Assembly: GCA_024220505.1 (NCBI GenBank)
Contig: JAKZZE010000032.1
Coordinates: 69,501-133,500 of the forward strand
Reading direction: 5' to 3'
Origin: Rhizopus arrhizus
Lineage: Eukaryota > Mucoromycota > Mucoromycetes > Mucorales > Rhizopodaceae
DNA: 64,000 nucleotides
Of the stretch, positions 1 through 11,114 are shown in pieces. Within the stretch, counting starts at the first letter, position 1; the number at the start of each line of letters is the position of its first letter. The notes under the pieces are model-generated. The model searched no databases, was not told the DNA's origin, and was given only the letters and a program-made list of their open reading frames with translations. The position numbers and the translations under genes are program-made.

Positions 1-987
1 CAATTTCCAGCATTACTACATGAGACCTTTACAGTATTAAGATACATGACCCCGAAAATATACCATGGGAATCTCAAGCCGGTAGTCGGCATGCACCTTT
101 GATATAGCAAAAAATGTTGATTTTACTAAAAGGTTGCTCATATTTTTCACCTACTGTAAAAGCAAAGAAGTGGTAAATCCCTGTTTTACCCTTTTATTAA
201 GAATGAGAGAGAAGAGGAGCTTATAAAAAAATTATATTTTATAGGATATCAAAGTACAAAATTAGGTGCAGTTAATTACGGCAAAGGAAATCTCACGCAT
301 AAAGATCAATCTTATGTATAGCCAAACACAATATGTTTGATTATTATGTTTCTAGATTGTTCATACCACTTATCCACATGCTACAATTATCGCAGTGCTG
401 GAAGTACAGTCTCTATTGCCGATACATAAGGATTATAGCTTATAACAGTGAAAAATAATAGCCATGTTAAGCATATGTCGGTCTCAATTCTACAAACAAA
501 GGAGTAAAAACTAAATTTAGAGATGCTCCAATAGAAATATAATATGATAGACCTTCCAAATATAGAATGCCCAGACCTGTCTTTAAATCATCAAGCCCAA
601 CCCAAAGCCCAATCCAAAAGAAGCCACAGTTATTCTGTTGTGTGTCCTAATTCAGCTTCCGTTTCGAAATCTCAAATCGTCCTTCTATCAGAATAATATC
701 CTTAATTGAGAAATGGATCCGAAGCAATAAGATAGAAAGCAATTAACCTATTTTCAAGACTTTAACCGAATACTTTGAAACATCTGAAATAGTATAAATA
801 TCCCTTTATCCTTTATTCTGTATTCTTTATTCAATAAAATAAAAGAAAAGATACACAATTCTTGTCTGATAAAATAATTGGCACAAGTTTTTAGTTTCGC
901 TCACTAGTCTTTTAATCCATTTTCAAGTCCGATTACCTCGCTTACTATATGGTGGAGAAGCTGCTCTTTCCCCGCGCCATATACATA
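1..987. other. AT-rich non-coding left edge with LTR-like signals
   Basis: No open frame of note is present. A TATAAATA box at 793-800 followed by AATAAA at 834-839 has the same spacing style as the promoter and poly(A) signals of the defined 415-bp LTRs elsewhere in the window. The gag-like frame at 3071 follows once the 988-2990 insertion is set aside. I infer that the 3' part of this stretch is the 5' LTR and leader of a degraded Ty3-like element, but I could not fix the LTR ends. Confidence 0.4.
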
Positions 988-1207
988 CAGTAGGTCAAAA
1001 AACTGCTGCAAAGAATTGCAAAATACCGGTTTTACAGATGGTTGTCAATGAATGCTGCACGAAACCATCTCAAACTTTGATTGTTTGTACCTCACTAGAA
1101 AGAGCATTTATTCGTCGATTATCGGTTATGGGCAATGGTTATTGGTGGAATTTGATATTGTTAAAGGGAATATTATAAACATCCGGCATTTTTTACTTGT
1201 TTACATA

Positions 1208-2880
1208 CAGTGGGTGGACTAATTGTCCCAGTGTTTCAACATTTTTTACTTTTAACACTGTAACTCGACCAATTCTTAGGCTATACTATTAGTTTTATAC
1301 TCATTAGAAAGGTCGCATTTCGTGCTACGTAATATCAAAGAGCAGTTGCTCGGAGATTACACAGTCTGAGTTAATCAGCAATAGAAAAAAAACACCGCAC
1401 TGGGACAATTTTTCCGCTACCTGCTTATTTTGCAATGTGTTCTAAACATCGCCTACTTATCGATCATAAATCACCGGAACTTACGTACCAGTCTTATCTA
1501 TGATAATCTATGACTCATATCTTTAATTTAAAGTATAAATAGCTTTACGTTATCCTTTTTTTGTTACAATATTCTTAGTCTCTTTCTATACTGCACTTCT
1601 TACGACTTTGTCCTGCATCAAATGACTCTTACTATAAGCAAATCTGTTCAAAAGCAAATCCAAATGTTTTTGGCTAGCAACATAACATATGAACAAGTTA
1701 TGGAACGCATTCCCGGATTGAAAAAGTCAACTTTAGGTAGGTATGCGAACAAGTTTTTTCCAAATCGAATGAAGGCAACCCCTGGTAGAAGAGCAACTAT
1801 TGGTGAAACTACCAAGTCATACATCCGTATACAAATAATAAAGGAAGAATTCAGGACAGCCAAAGCAGTACATCAATATCTGAGTGGTTTGGTGTATGCT
1901 ATTAGTTATTTTAGAGTCTTGAAGCTTCTTGAAAGTATGAACTTCAGAGCTAAAATCAAAGCGAAGAAGCCTCTGCTCAGTAAACAGCACAAGGAACGAC
2001 ATTTAGCATGGGCTATGGCCCACAAAGGCTGGACAACCGATGACTGGAGGCGTATGGTGTTTAGTGATGAGACTAAAGTCAATGTTTTCGGATCAGACGG
2101 TTGCAAGTACTACTGGAGTCGACCAGAGGATGTATTGCAGCCTCATCACTTAGATCTTACAGTTAAAGGTAGCCAAGAAAGTGTCATGGTATGGGGTTGT
2201 ATTACTTATGATGGCCCTGGGTATGCTTGTTGGATATATGACGGAACTATGAAAGCTGTGGATTATGTAAATAACTTGGAAATTACACTTATGGACAGCC
2301 TAAAGTACTATAGATACAATCCTGAGGATATGTACTTTCAACAAGATAAGGATCCTGAGCACACTTCGAAGCTTGCTAAGCAATGGTTTGTGAATAATAG
2401 CTTCAAGAGTGATCATATCTTTAGCTGGCCAGCCCAAAGTATCGATTTAAACCCTATTGAACACGTATGACATCACCTTAAACTCAAGCTGAGTGTATAT
2501 GACACTAAGACTAAAGGAGTACATGAGTTATGGGAAAAAATAGAAAAAGAATGGAATACTTTTACAGTGGATGACTGTAGAAGATATATAGATAGCATGC
2601 CGGATCGTTGTAAAGCACTTATTAATGCTAAAGGGCGACATACCCGTTATTAAATAAAATTTACGTTCAAGCGGAAAAATTGTCTCAGTGCGGTGTTTTT
2701 TTTCTATTGCTGATTCACTCAGACTGTGTAATTTCTGAACACTGGCTCTTTGATATTTTGTAGCACGAAGTGTGGCCTTTCTAATGAGTATAAGACTAAT
2801 GGTATAGCCTAAGAATTGGTTGAGTTACAGTGTCAAAAGTAAAAAAAGTTGAAACACTGGGACAATTAGTCCACCCACTG
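1208..2880 (+). mobile_element. Tc1/mariner element, copy 1 of the CAGTGGGTGG family
   Basis: This 1673-bp element is flanked by TA (1206-1207 and 2881-2882) and bounded by long inverted repeats starting CAGTGGGTGGACTAATTGTC. The first 13-base part of the repeat recurs inverted near the inner edge of each end (about 1397-1410 and 2678-2690), so each terminal repeat carries two facing copies of the putative transposase site. It lies inside the 988-2990 element. A second copy is at 5661-7332. It encodes one transposase, broken by a nonsense codon. Confidence 0.93.
1622..2653 (+). pseudogene. Tc1 transposase, one in-frame TGA
   Basis: A frame of about 343 codons starts at ATG 1622. An N-terminal helix-turn-helix region (residues about 10-110) is followed by a DDE_3 catalytic domain with FSDETK (first Asp), QQDKDPEH (second Asp) and LNPIEH (Glu). 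TGA at 2468-2470 sits directly after IEHV, where relatives in this window read HLWHH, so Trp became stop. After it the frame runs unbroken to TAA at 2651-2653 with the usual C-terminal ELWEKIEKEW and SMPDRC segments. The same TGA occurs in the copy at 6920-6922. The N-terminal 282 residues could still be made, but the protein would lack its tail. Confidence 0.9.
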
Positions 2881-3070
2881 TATAGGAAATCTACTATGTA
2901 GGAACAGAGGCAGTTTGTACCACTGCGACAGGATGTACGCTACAAAAACTGAGAAAAATGGATTCCTTGCAGCAGTTTTTTGACCTACTGTATATCTAAT
3001 TATTCATTCGTACTCACTCGGTGTTCATCACCCTAACTTCTCGGTGTCTATCACTTCTATCAACTCCTCT

Positions 3071-3790
3071 ATGTATTCTGCGAACACTCAGCTCCTTACT
3101 AAACTTCTTACTCAACTCCTTACGGAAAGCCGCCTTGGTAACGCGACTATCTGCGCCAAATACGATCCGACTACTAGTTTCAACAGCTGGTTAGTACACT
3201 ATGAACTCCAATGCAAACGTCTTGGTCTATCTGATGAACAAAAGCTTATGTACGTCGGTGAGCACTTGCCTAACGACGTCGCAGCTTGGCTTGTTCGCTC
3301 TTCCAGGACTACTTCATGGGAAGCTGCTAAGGTTGAACTTCTTAAAACCTTCGGTATACCCGATGAAAAACACAAGCTTATGGTCCGCAAACGCCTTGAA
3401 TCTTTGCGTCAAGGTAACATGCCCTCTCGACGCTTCGCTCTTCTCTTCGAATCGGTTGCTCTGGATTTCCCTGCAGGACACTGTGTGGACAGTGCTACGC
3501 TTCGTATAATCTTCCTCAAGGTTATGGCTCCACGACGTCGCAATGCTGTTCTTCCAAACATCACCAGTTACTCTACTTGGACAGCCATCTCCAATGCTGC
3601 CATTGCCATCGAGGAATCTGTGTCTTTGGATGACAATATCCTCGAAGAAGCTTTTTCTAGGTTATCGCTCCATTCTCCTGCTACAGCGCCTGTTACTGCT
3701 TCACAGCCTTCTAACTCGGCGTCTCCTTCCCATTATCGTGGACCTGAAGCATTCACCTCACGGTTTGGTTCGAGCCCTACACCTGTGTGA
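3071..3790 (+). pseudogene. Ty3-like Gag fragment
   Basis: From the first ATG at 3071 (an upstream GTG at 3044 is in the same frame) the frame encodes a capsid-like protein. It has the segments FNSWLVHYELQCKRLGLSDEQK and FGIPDEKHKLMVRKRLESL, which resemble the helical gag domain that precedes the zinc knuckle in Ty3-like elements. No zinc knuckle is present. The frame ends at the TGA that begins an LTR-like stretch, so it is probably cut off by an insertion. It may belong with the RNase H-integrase piece at 7428-8667, since orientation and order agree. Confidence 0.6.
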
Positions 3791-4081
3791 CATCTAGGGT
3801 TTATAATATAAAAAATTACTAAGTCAATCAACAAATATAAAAATAAGTGAGACTCAAAGTAAATTGTCCTTTATTCAAGTTAAAAATATGAGGGTATTTA
3901 TACTTTTCTATCCACGGCTAAATAATAGTATTCACAGTATATGATTATTGATTATTAATCGATATTAGACGATGCGTTAATTACAGTCCTACTGTCAACT
4001 GCCTAACAAAACCATAAAATGGCCTGCACAGTGCTATAATTACGTCAGAACTACGAAATAAAACCCATTAGATAGCCTATA
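3788..4081 (-). repeat. LTR-like stretch, minus orientation
   Basis: This non-coding, AT-rich sequence begins TGACATCTAGGG directly at the end of the gag frame. It contains, on the minus strand, a TATAAATA-type box and a downstream AATAAAGG-type signal. This is the layout of a solo LTR. No matching 5-bp duplication was found and the right border is lost against the element starting at 4082. Confidence 0.4.
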
Positions 4082-4332
4082 CAGTGGCTCACAAAATTGT
4101 ACAAGTGTTTTGCATTTTTTGCTTCAGTAGGATTTATCGACACTAAAACGATAAATAAGCTACAGCATGTTATACATCATTCGAAAGTATAGCTTCTTGG
4201 CGTTTTGCTAATATTATTTAGTCGGCGATAAAATCAGATTTGATGGAGTTATGACCGTTTACAAATGCTGACTACACTTGTACAATTTTGGGACCGATGT
4301 TTTCCAATAAGGTTTTTATTTAAAAGTGTGCG

Positions 4333-5365
4333 CTAATAGTTGATCCAAAGACCCTTATTTTCTATAATGTCAATACATCGTTGAGGCATAGTTTCAATAT
4401 AAATTTGTCATTCTTTTTCGGTAATTTCGTACCAAGTCTCGAACGTACGAGTCCATAGTTCATCCATAGAGATAGGAGGAAAATCGTACTGCTTAAACAA
4501 GCGTTTTTTTTAAGGTATTCCACATATTTTCAATTGGATTTAAGTCTGGAGACTGTGGAGGCCACTCCATTGTTGTAAAATCCTGTTTAGACAGCCATTC
4601 AGATACGATTTTGGACTTATGCTTCGAATCGTTATCTTGCATAAATTCAAAGTCAGTCATTCTCAGGCCATTTTCTTTACAATAGTCGGTCATAGACTTC
4701 ACCAAATCATCTTGCAATACAGATAAATAGACACTCTTGTTCATATTCTTGCCTACGTCGACAATATACCCAACCCCGTACCAGCTAATACAGCTCCAAA
4801 CCATAAGTGAGCCTCCACCATGTTTTACGGTATGCTTTATATGCCTTCTTTTAAGCTTCTCATTTGGTTGTTTCCAAGCATAAAGCTTACCATCCGATCC
4901 AAAACGATTAACTTTAGTCTCATCAGACCAAATCACGCGTTTCCAGTCTTCTATGGTCCAGTCAACGTGATTAAGAGCCCAGTCCAATCGCTTTCGTCTG
5001 TTTACTTCACTGAGCAATGGTTTTTGAGGCTTCACAAAAGAGGTTAAACCAGACCTACGCAACGATCTTCGAACTGTTTCAGCTGATATAATCTTTTGCA
5101 AGTCATTCTCAAGTGCGTTTCTGGCTTCTACTGCATTCGCTTGACCTTTAACAGTTACCAATCGGACTAAATACTGATCATCCCTGCTGCTGAGTAACTT
5201 GGGGCGACCTGCTTTAATGCTCTTTACTTCGTTTTTTATTGTTTTTCGAACATTCTGAACAGTTCCACGGCTTGCTCCAGTTATTTTTACTGTTTTTGAT
5301 ATAGAGTATCCGCTTTTTAAGCAGCTGATGATACGATTACGGAGATCTTCACTGATAGGTTGCAT
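4333..5365 (-). pseudogene. Tc1 transposase, frameshift near the C-terminus
   Basis: ATG at 5365. The N-terminal helix-turn-helix half contains SISKTVKITGASRGTVQNV and the catalytic domain has WSDETK, MQDNDSKH and LNPIEN (all three acidic residues kept). Reading breaks in the A run just after NMWNTLKK, where the frame stops at 4493. The true C-terminus continues in another frame (MDELWTRTFETWYEIT, then MPQRC) to a stop at 4333-4335, with one further TGA inside it. So there are two lesions, both after the catalytic Glu. It is most similar in the window to the transposases at 8896-9906 and 33028-34047. Confidence 0.88.
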
Positions 5366-5660
5366 ATTGGACGTTGGTACACTTTTATATAGCAGTTAGC
5401 TCCTGTAGATGTAAGTAAAATGGCAAAAAAGGAAAGAAAAACATACTTTGAGCATTGAAGAATAAAAAAAAATCTTTTCTGGTGGCTTACGCGCTGTGAC
5501 GAGCAAGATTATAAGCTGATATTGAAATATTTGAAACGGTCCCAAAATTGTACAAGTGTAGTCGGCATTTGTAAACGGTCATAACTCCATCAAAACTGAT
5601 TTTATCGCCGACTAAATAATATTAGCAAAACGCCAAGAAGCTATACTTTCGAATGATGTA

Positions 5661-7332
5661 CAGTGGGTGGACTAATTGTCCCAGTGTTTCAACATTTTTT
5701 ACTTTTGACACTGTAACTCGACCAATTCTTAGGCTATACTATTAGTTTTATACTCATTAGAAAGGTCGCATTTCGTGCTACGTAATATCAAAGAGCAGTT
5801 GCTCGGAGATTACACAGTCTGAGTTAATCAGCAATAGAAAAAAAACACCGCACTGGGACAATTTTTCCGCTACCTGCTTATTTTGCAATGTGTTCTAAAC
5901 ATCGCCTACTTATCGATCAGAAATCACTGGAACTAATATACCAGTCTTATCTATGTTAATCTATGACTCATATTATTAATGTAAAGTATAAATAGCTTTA
6001 CGTTATTCTTTTTTTTTACATTATTTTTAGTCTCTTTATATACTGCACTTCTTACGACTTTGTCCCGCATCAAATAACTCCTACTATCAGCAAATCTGTT
6101 CAGAAACAAATCCAAATGGTTTTAGCTAGTAATATGACATATGAACAAGTTATGGAACGCATTTCCGGATTGAAAAAGTCAACTTTAGGTAGGTATGCGA
6201 ACAGGTTTTTTCCAAATCGAATGAAGGCAGCCCCTGGTAGAAGAGCAACTATTCGTGAAACTACCAAGTCGTACATCCGTAGACAAGTAATAAAGAATGA
6301 ATTCAAGACAGCCAAAGCAGCACATCAATATCTGAATGGTTTGGGATATACTATTGGTTATTCTGGAGTCTTGAAGCTTCTTAAACGTATGAACTTCAGA
6401 GCTAAAATCAAAGCGAAGAAGCCTCTGCTCAGTAAACAGCACAAAGAACGACGTTTAGCATGGGCTATGGACCACAAAGGCTGGACAACCGATGACTGGA
6501 GGCGTATGGTGTTTAGTGATGAGACTAAAGTCAATGTTTTCGGATCAGACGGTTGCAAGTATTACTGGAGTCGACCAGACGATGTATTGCAGCCTCATCA
6601 CTTAGATATTATAGTTAAAGGCGCCCAAGGAAGTGTCATGATATGGGGTTGCATTACTTATGATGGTCCTGGGCATACTTGTTGGATACATGATGGAACT
6701 ACGAAAGCTGTGGATTATGTAAATAACTTGGAAATTACACTTATGGACAGCCTAAAGTACTATAGATACAATCCTGAGGATATGTACTTTCAACAAGATA
6801 AGGATCCTGAGCACACTTCGAAGCTTGCTAAGCAATGGTTTGTGAATAATAGCTTCAAGAGTGATCATATCTTTAGCTGGCCAGCCCAAAGTATCGATTT
6901 AAACCCTATTGAACACGTATGACATCACCTTAAACTCAAGCTGAGTGTATATGACACTAAGACTAAAGGAGTACATGAGTTATGGGAAAAAATAGAAAAA
7001 GAATGGAATACTTTTACAGTGGATGACTGTAGAAGATATATAGATAGCATGCCGGATCGTTGTAAAGCACTTATTAATGCTAAAGGGCGACATACCCGTT
7101 ATTAAATAAAATTTACGTTCAAGCGGAAAAATTGTCTCAGTGCGGTGTTTTTTTTCTATTGCTGATTCACTCAGACTGTGTAATCTCCGAACTCTGGCTC
7201 TTTGATATTATGTAGCACAAATTGCGACCTTTCTAATGAGCATAAAACTAGCCACATAGCCTAAGAATTGGTCGAGTTACAGTGTCCAAAGTAAAAAATG
7301 TTGGAGCACTGGGACAATTAGTCCACCCACTG
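5661..7332 (+). mobile_element. Tc1/mariner element, copy 2 of the CAGTGGGTGG family
   Basis: 1672 bp, TA-flanked (5659-5660 and 7333-7334), inserted in the right inverted repeat of the 4082-7425 element. The host repeat reads continuously when this element is removed. It is nearly identical to 1208-2880, including the palindromic terminal repeats and the internal nonsense codon of the transposase. Confidence 0.93.
6074..7105 (+). pseudogene. Tc1 transposase, start codon lost and same TGA as copy 1
   Basis: This is a sister of the frame at 1622. The ATG used there is ATA here (6074), so the first remaining ATG is at 6116 and the protein would lose 14 residues. FSDETK, QQDKDPEH and LNPIEH are all kept. 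TGA at 6920-6922 interrupts at exactly the codon that is broken in copy 1, and the frame then runs to TAA 7103-7105. About a dozen codons differ between the two copies in the N-terminal half, while the C-terminal third looks identical. Confidence 0.88.
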
Positions 7333-7427
7333 TATAACATGCTGTAGCTTATTTATCGTTTTAGTGTCGATAAATCCTACTGAAGCAAAAAATGCAAAAC
7401 ACTTGTACAATTTTGTGAGCCACTGTA

Positions 7428-8667
7428 TATGGTGCTCAATTAACTATATATACTGATCACGCTGCGCTCAAAAGTATTTTGTCCACTAAAGAACCTAAAA
7501 GTAGAATTGCGCGTTGAATACTGGCTATACGAGGATACTCTTTTACCATTGTTCACAGGAAAGGTACATTGAATGCTGATGCTGATGCTTTGAGCCGACG
7601 GGATCAAGTTAACGCTCAAACAGTGCAAGACATCAATATTGCTCAACCTCAAGGGGGTGATGGTGCGGTGCAATACCTTTCGGGCATACTTTATCTAAAG
7701 AACGAGCAACAAGATCCTACGGTTAAGGCAGTATTTAAAGATGGTATCAAGAAACCCTTCTTTTTGCATGAAAATATTGTATGGTACAAGTATGAAGATG
7801 ATATGACGGTTCCTGTAACTCCACAGTCGATGGTCAAGTCTCTATTAAGAAGCGTGCATAATTTACCCGCTGAAGGCCATTTTGCTGTGGATAAAGCTGT
7901 GGCAAAAATTAGATTGTTCGGCTGGTGGCCCTCAATGATGGATGATGTCAATGACTGGGTTCGTAACTGTGATGATTGCCAAAGATATAAAATTCGTAAT
8001 GACTCTGCTGTACCTTCAATGAAGCCAATTGTTCCCTCGAGATTAGGTGAAATCTGGGCACTAGATATAGCCATGCTTCCTCTTTCTACTCTTGGAAATA
8101 GATACCTACTGGTAACGTGCGAATATTTAAGCAAATGGACTATTACGGTTGCACTCCCTAGCTATGATACGGATTACATTGCTCAAGCTTTACTTTATGA
8201 AGTGGTGTTAAAGTTCTCTCTGCCGTCCAGATTAATTACAGACAATGGTTCCTCATTAGTTGGCGATGCAATGACGCAAATATGCGCAAGATTAGGCATC
8301 AAGAGATCACTTACCTCAGTAGAACACCCACAAACAGATGGTTTGATTGAACGAATGAACAGAACATTAAAGACATCTCTAGCTACTGCTGTACATACTG
8401 AACCTGCTGCTTGGGATGAATACCTACAATTTGTTACGTTTGCTTATAACACGGCGAAACATGCTTCTACAGGTTTCTCCCCATTTCATATTATGTTTGG
8501 TCGACAGCCGGTGCTTCCGAATGAAGAAGGTCTTGTTATTCCTGAGTTTAAAACGTACGAAACTGAAACTTGGGTGAGTTATCTTAATAAATATATTCCG
8601 CTACTTCACGAAAAAGCACTCAAGAATATACAAACTGCACAGAGCTATCAGAAGACTTTCTATGATA
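7428..8667 (+). pseudogene. Ty3-like RNase H end and integrase (second family)
   Basis: Reading from 7443 the frame gives the end of RNase H (IYTDHAALKS, then RGYSFTIVHRKG and DADALSRRDQ) with a TGA at 7515-7517 where the family has Trp. The integrase follows. Its HHCC finger is seen in EGHFAVDKAV and NCDDCQRYK. The catalytic core has Asp in IWALDIAM, Asp in LITDNGS and Glu in LIERMNR, then FAYNTAKH and PFHIMFGRQPVLP. The C-terminal part is cut at 8667 by the next DNA element. It is similar to the minus-strand relic at 21525-22122 and unlike the element at 34632-42134. No chromodomain remains. Confidence 0.85.
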
Positions 8668-10015
8668 CAGTGCCCCACAAAACCCTTCAAGTGTTTTGTT
8701 TTTTTTCGTTTTTTGCTTATCACCAAGTATTGGGTACTGCAATTGGTAGCATGCTATACCTCATTTGAAAGCTACGATGACAGAGTACTTGGATAATGTT
8801 TAAAATCCGAGCTCCATGTAATGGCCGCGGAGTAATGGCGTTTCAAAAACAGACACACACTTGAAGGGTTTTGTGGAATTTTTATTTCATAACAATTAAT
8901 ATTTAGTACGTCCTCCTTTTGCATTGTAAACTGCTTTAATGCGTTTAGGCATACTTTCTATGAGTTTTTGACACTCATTCTGAGTAATTGACTCCCAAAC
9001 ATTCTCTACTCTTGACCATAATTTGAATATTCCGTCAGGCTGCTTTTCATATTGTAATAAACAACGCTTTACCATTGACCATAGGTTCTCAATAGGATTT
9101 AAGTCAGGAGAGTGAGGAGGCCATCTTAATACAGTAATATTATTGTTTTCCAGCCATTCAGAGACTTTTTTGGCAGTATGGATACTAGCATTGTCTTGCT
9201 GAAATATAATATCTTCTTTTTGAAGCCCATACCAATCAATCGTTTTCATTAATTCATCTTCCAAAATACCAATGTAAAAGTCAGAATTAATGCTTCCCTT
9301 GATATTCGATAGGTATCCAACATCATACCATGTTAAACAGCCCCACAGCATCAATGAACCTCCTCCATGCTTGATCATATGCTGAACCTGAAAGACTTTT
9401 AACTTGTCACCATTTGTCCAAGTCCATTGTAAACCGTCTGAGCCAATTCTATTCACTTTAGTTTCGTCGCTGAAAATAACCTTTTTCCAGTCATCGATGG
9501 TCCATGATAGATGTGCACGTGCAAATTCATATCTTTCCTTCATACGGTGCTTAGTCAAAGGTAGGACTTTAGGCTTATGAATTGCTGCATAACCTGATTC
9601 TTTTAAAAAACGTCTTATAGTCTCAGCACTAATATTTTCACCATCTTCGAACAGCTTTCTAGCAGCGTCTGAAGCATTTTTGTAATTGCCAGAGTTGGAA
9701 TTTCGCAAGATTCGACGATCTAGTAATGTCGAGATTACGAATGGCCTGCCTCCATTAGTTTTCAAATCTCCCAAATCATGGTTTTTTCGAATTTTTGAAA
9801 CAGTTCCAGTACTGACACCAGTCTTTGTTCATATTTCTTCTCCAGAAACTCCTTCTTTAAGAAGTTGAACGATCCTGTTCTGCATGTCATTGCTAATTGG
9901 TCGCATGTCACTTAATTAGATTATATTATAAAAAAAAGGCAAAAAAAGTATAGAAAGTTGTACATAAGTAAAAACGAAAAAAAACAAAACACTTGAAGGG
10001 TTTTGTGGGGCACTG
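8668..10015 (-). mobile_element. Tc1/mariner element with non-matching flanks
   Basis: 1348 bp, bounded by CAGTGCCCCACAAAACCC and its inverse, with TA on each side (8666-8667 and 10016-10017). An inverted copy of the tip occurs at about 8858-8880 inside the left end only. The left neighbour is Ty3-like integrase sequence, and the right neighbour is the middle of a different Tc1 transposase. No single host sequence is restored by removing it. Confidence 0.92.
8896..9906 (-). pseudogene. Tc1 transposase with one early TGA
   Basis: The start MRPISNDMQNRIVQLL is at 9906 and codon 26 is TGA (9829-9831). The frame is then open for 310 codons to 8896. After the stop it covers the rest of the helix-turn-helix region (TGVSTGTVSKIRKNH) and the full catalytic domain with FSDETK, QQDNASIH and LNPIEN, then the C-terminal SMPKRIKAV. 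If translation began at the downstream ATG (9774), a 292-residue protein with an intact catalytic centre but half a DNA-binding domain could be made. Confidence 0.9.
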
Positions 10016-10017
10016 TA

Positions 10018-10901
10018 ATAGAATACGTAAAAGCGGAGATAAATTGAGCATTGTGGCAAAATCAACCCGTCGATACATCAAGAGACAAGTACTCACGGGT
10101 TATCTGAAGACTGCCAAGGATGTTCAAATGAAGTTGGAGGAGCTTGGACACCCTATGTCGTATCAATCGGCCATTAATGTTTTACATTCAGTTGAAATTT
10201 ATGTTGAGATCAAAAAGAAGAAGCCATTATTGACTGAAAAGCACAAGAAGGCTCGATTGACATGGGCAAAAAAGCATCAATACTGGACAGTACATGATTG
10301 GCGACGTGTGATATTTTCTGGTGAGACCAAAATTAACATTTGGGGCTCTGATGGTTGCAAATATTATTGGAAGAAAAAATGCGATCGTTTACAGCCCCAC
10401 CATATCGACGTTACTGTGAAGCATGGAGGCGGCGGTCTCATGTTATGGGGTTGTATAACCAGCGCACGACCTGGATACTCATGTCAGGTCTATGATGGTA
10501 CCATGAATTCAGAGCTATACCAAGAAATTCTTGCTACAAGTCTGAAGGACACCATGAAGTACTATGATCTGGATTGAAAACCATCGGTATTTCAGCACGG
10601 CAATGATTGTAAACATCGATCAAAGTTTACAACGCAATGAATGAAAGATAGGGGCATGGTTTACATTGACGATTGGCCATCACAAAGTCCAGATCTTAAT
10701 CCTGTTGAACATGTATGGCATTATTTGAAGTTAAAGCTGAGCATGTATGATAATAGGGCGACCAGCATCCATGAACTGTGGGAAAGAGTCGAAAATGAAT
10801 GGAATTCGTTTACTAAGAAACAATGCATCAAATATATAGACAATATGCCCGACAGAATACAAGCAGTATTAGCAGAAAAGGGTGGTTCCACTCGATTTTA
10901 A
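10018..10901 (+). pseudogene. Tc1 transposase lacking its N-terminus, two Trp-to-TGA stops
   Basis: The coding sequence begins abruptly at 10018 inside the DNA-binding region. It reads on through FSGETK, where the first catalytic Asp has become Gly. TGA at 10575-10577 and TGA at 10638-10640 both stand where relatives have Trp (compare GMDW at about 28275 and the region after RSKSTIQ in the same frame). The second catalytic Asp appears changed (QHGNDCKH). NPVEHVWHYLK holds the Glu. It ends at TAA 10899-10901. It is clearly dead and 5'-truncated. Confidence 0.85.
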
Positions 10902-11114
10902 GAAAGTCAAAAAACTGCACCAACCGACCTCCGCTTTTTTCTGGGCGCGCTTTAAGTGTATACTCAGCTCCTGACTTTGAAATTTTTGTCAATAAATTAT
11001 AATAGTATTGACTTTGTTTGGTTCAAGTTTCATAATGTTTGCTGTTAAACTGACAGACCTGTGCTCTTATTTCCGAAAAATTAGGTTACGTTGGTGCAGT
11101 TTTTTGACGCACTG
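10018..11114 (+). mobile_element. 5'-truncated Tc1/mariner element
   Basis: The right end is intact: the tip GTTTTTTGACGCACTG (to 11114) is followed by TA, and an inverted copy of the tip region (GTCAAAAAACTGCACCAAC) lies inside at about 10906-10924. The left end is missing because the sequence starts at the border of the 8668-10015 element. The tip resembles that of the small element at 988-2990. Confidence 0.8.

Larger units (their letters stand above)
988..2990. mobile_element. Small non-autonomous Tc1-type element, split by a nested element
   Basis: The ends CAGTAGGTCAAAAAACTGC (988) and its inverted copy (to 2990) are flanked by TA on both sides. Only about the outer 26 to 30 bases are inverted repeats. 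Excluding the inner element 1208-2880, about 220 bp remain on the left and 110 bp on the right, with no transposase. The left 220 bp recur at 23010-23229. The terminal sequence resembles that of the Tc1 fragment ending at 11114, so a relative of that transposase may once have moved it. Confidence 0.75.
4082..7425 (-). mobile_element. Tc1/mariner element with 215-bp palindromic inverted repeats
   Basis: TA-flanked (4080-4081 and 7426-7427), with ends CAGTGGCTCACAAAATTGT. The left inverted repeat covers 4082-4296. The right one begins at 5537 and is split by the element at 5661-7332. Each repeat ends internally with an inverted copy of its own tip (ACACTTGTACAATTTTG), so the two copies face each other. 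Without the nested element it is about 1670 bp. Its left neighbour is LTR-like and its right neighbour is RNase H coding sequence, so the flanks may not be from one host. Confidence 0.9.

Noticed and set aside
2468..10640. TGA read as Trp (genetic code change) to explain repeated in-frame TGA in transposases.
   Set aside because: GUT2, BLM10 and the RRN6-like gene use TGG throughout with no in-frame TGA, and TAA and TAG interruptions occur in the transposons too.
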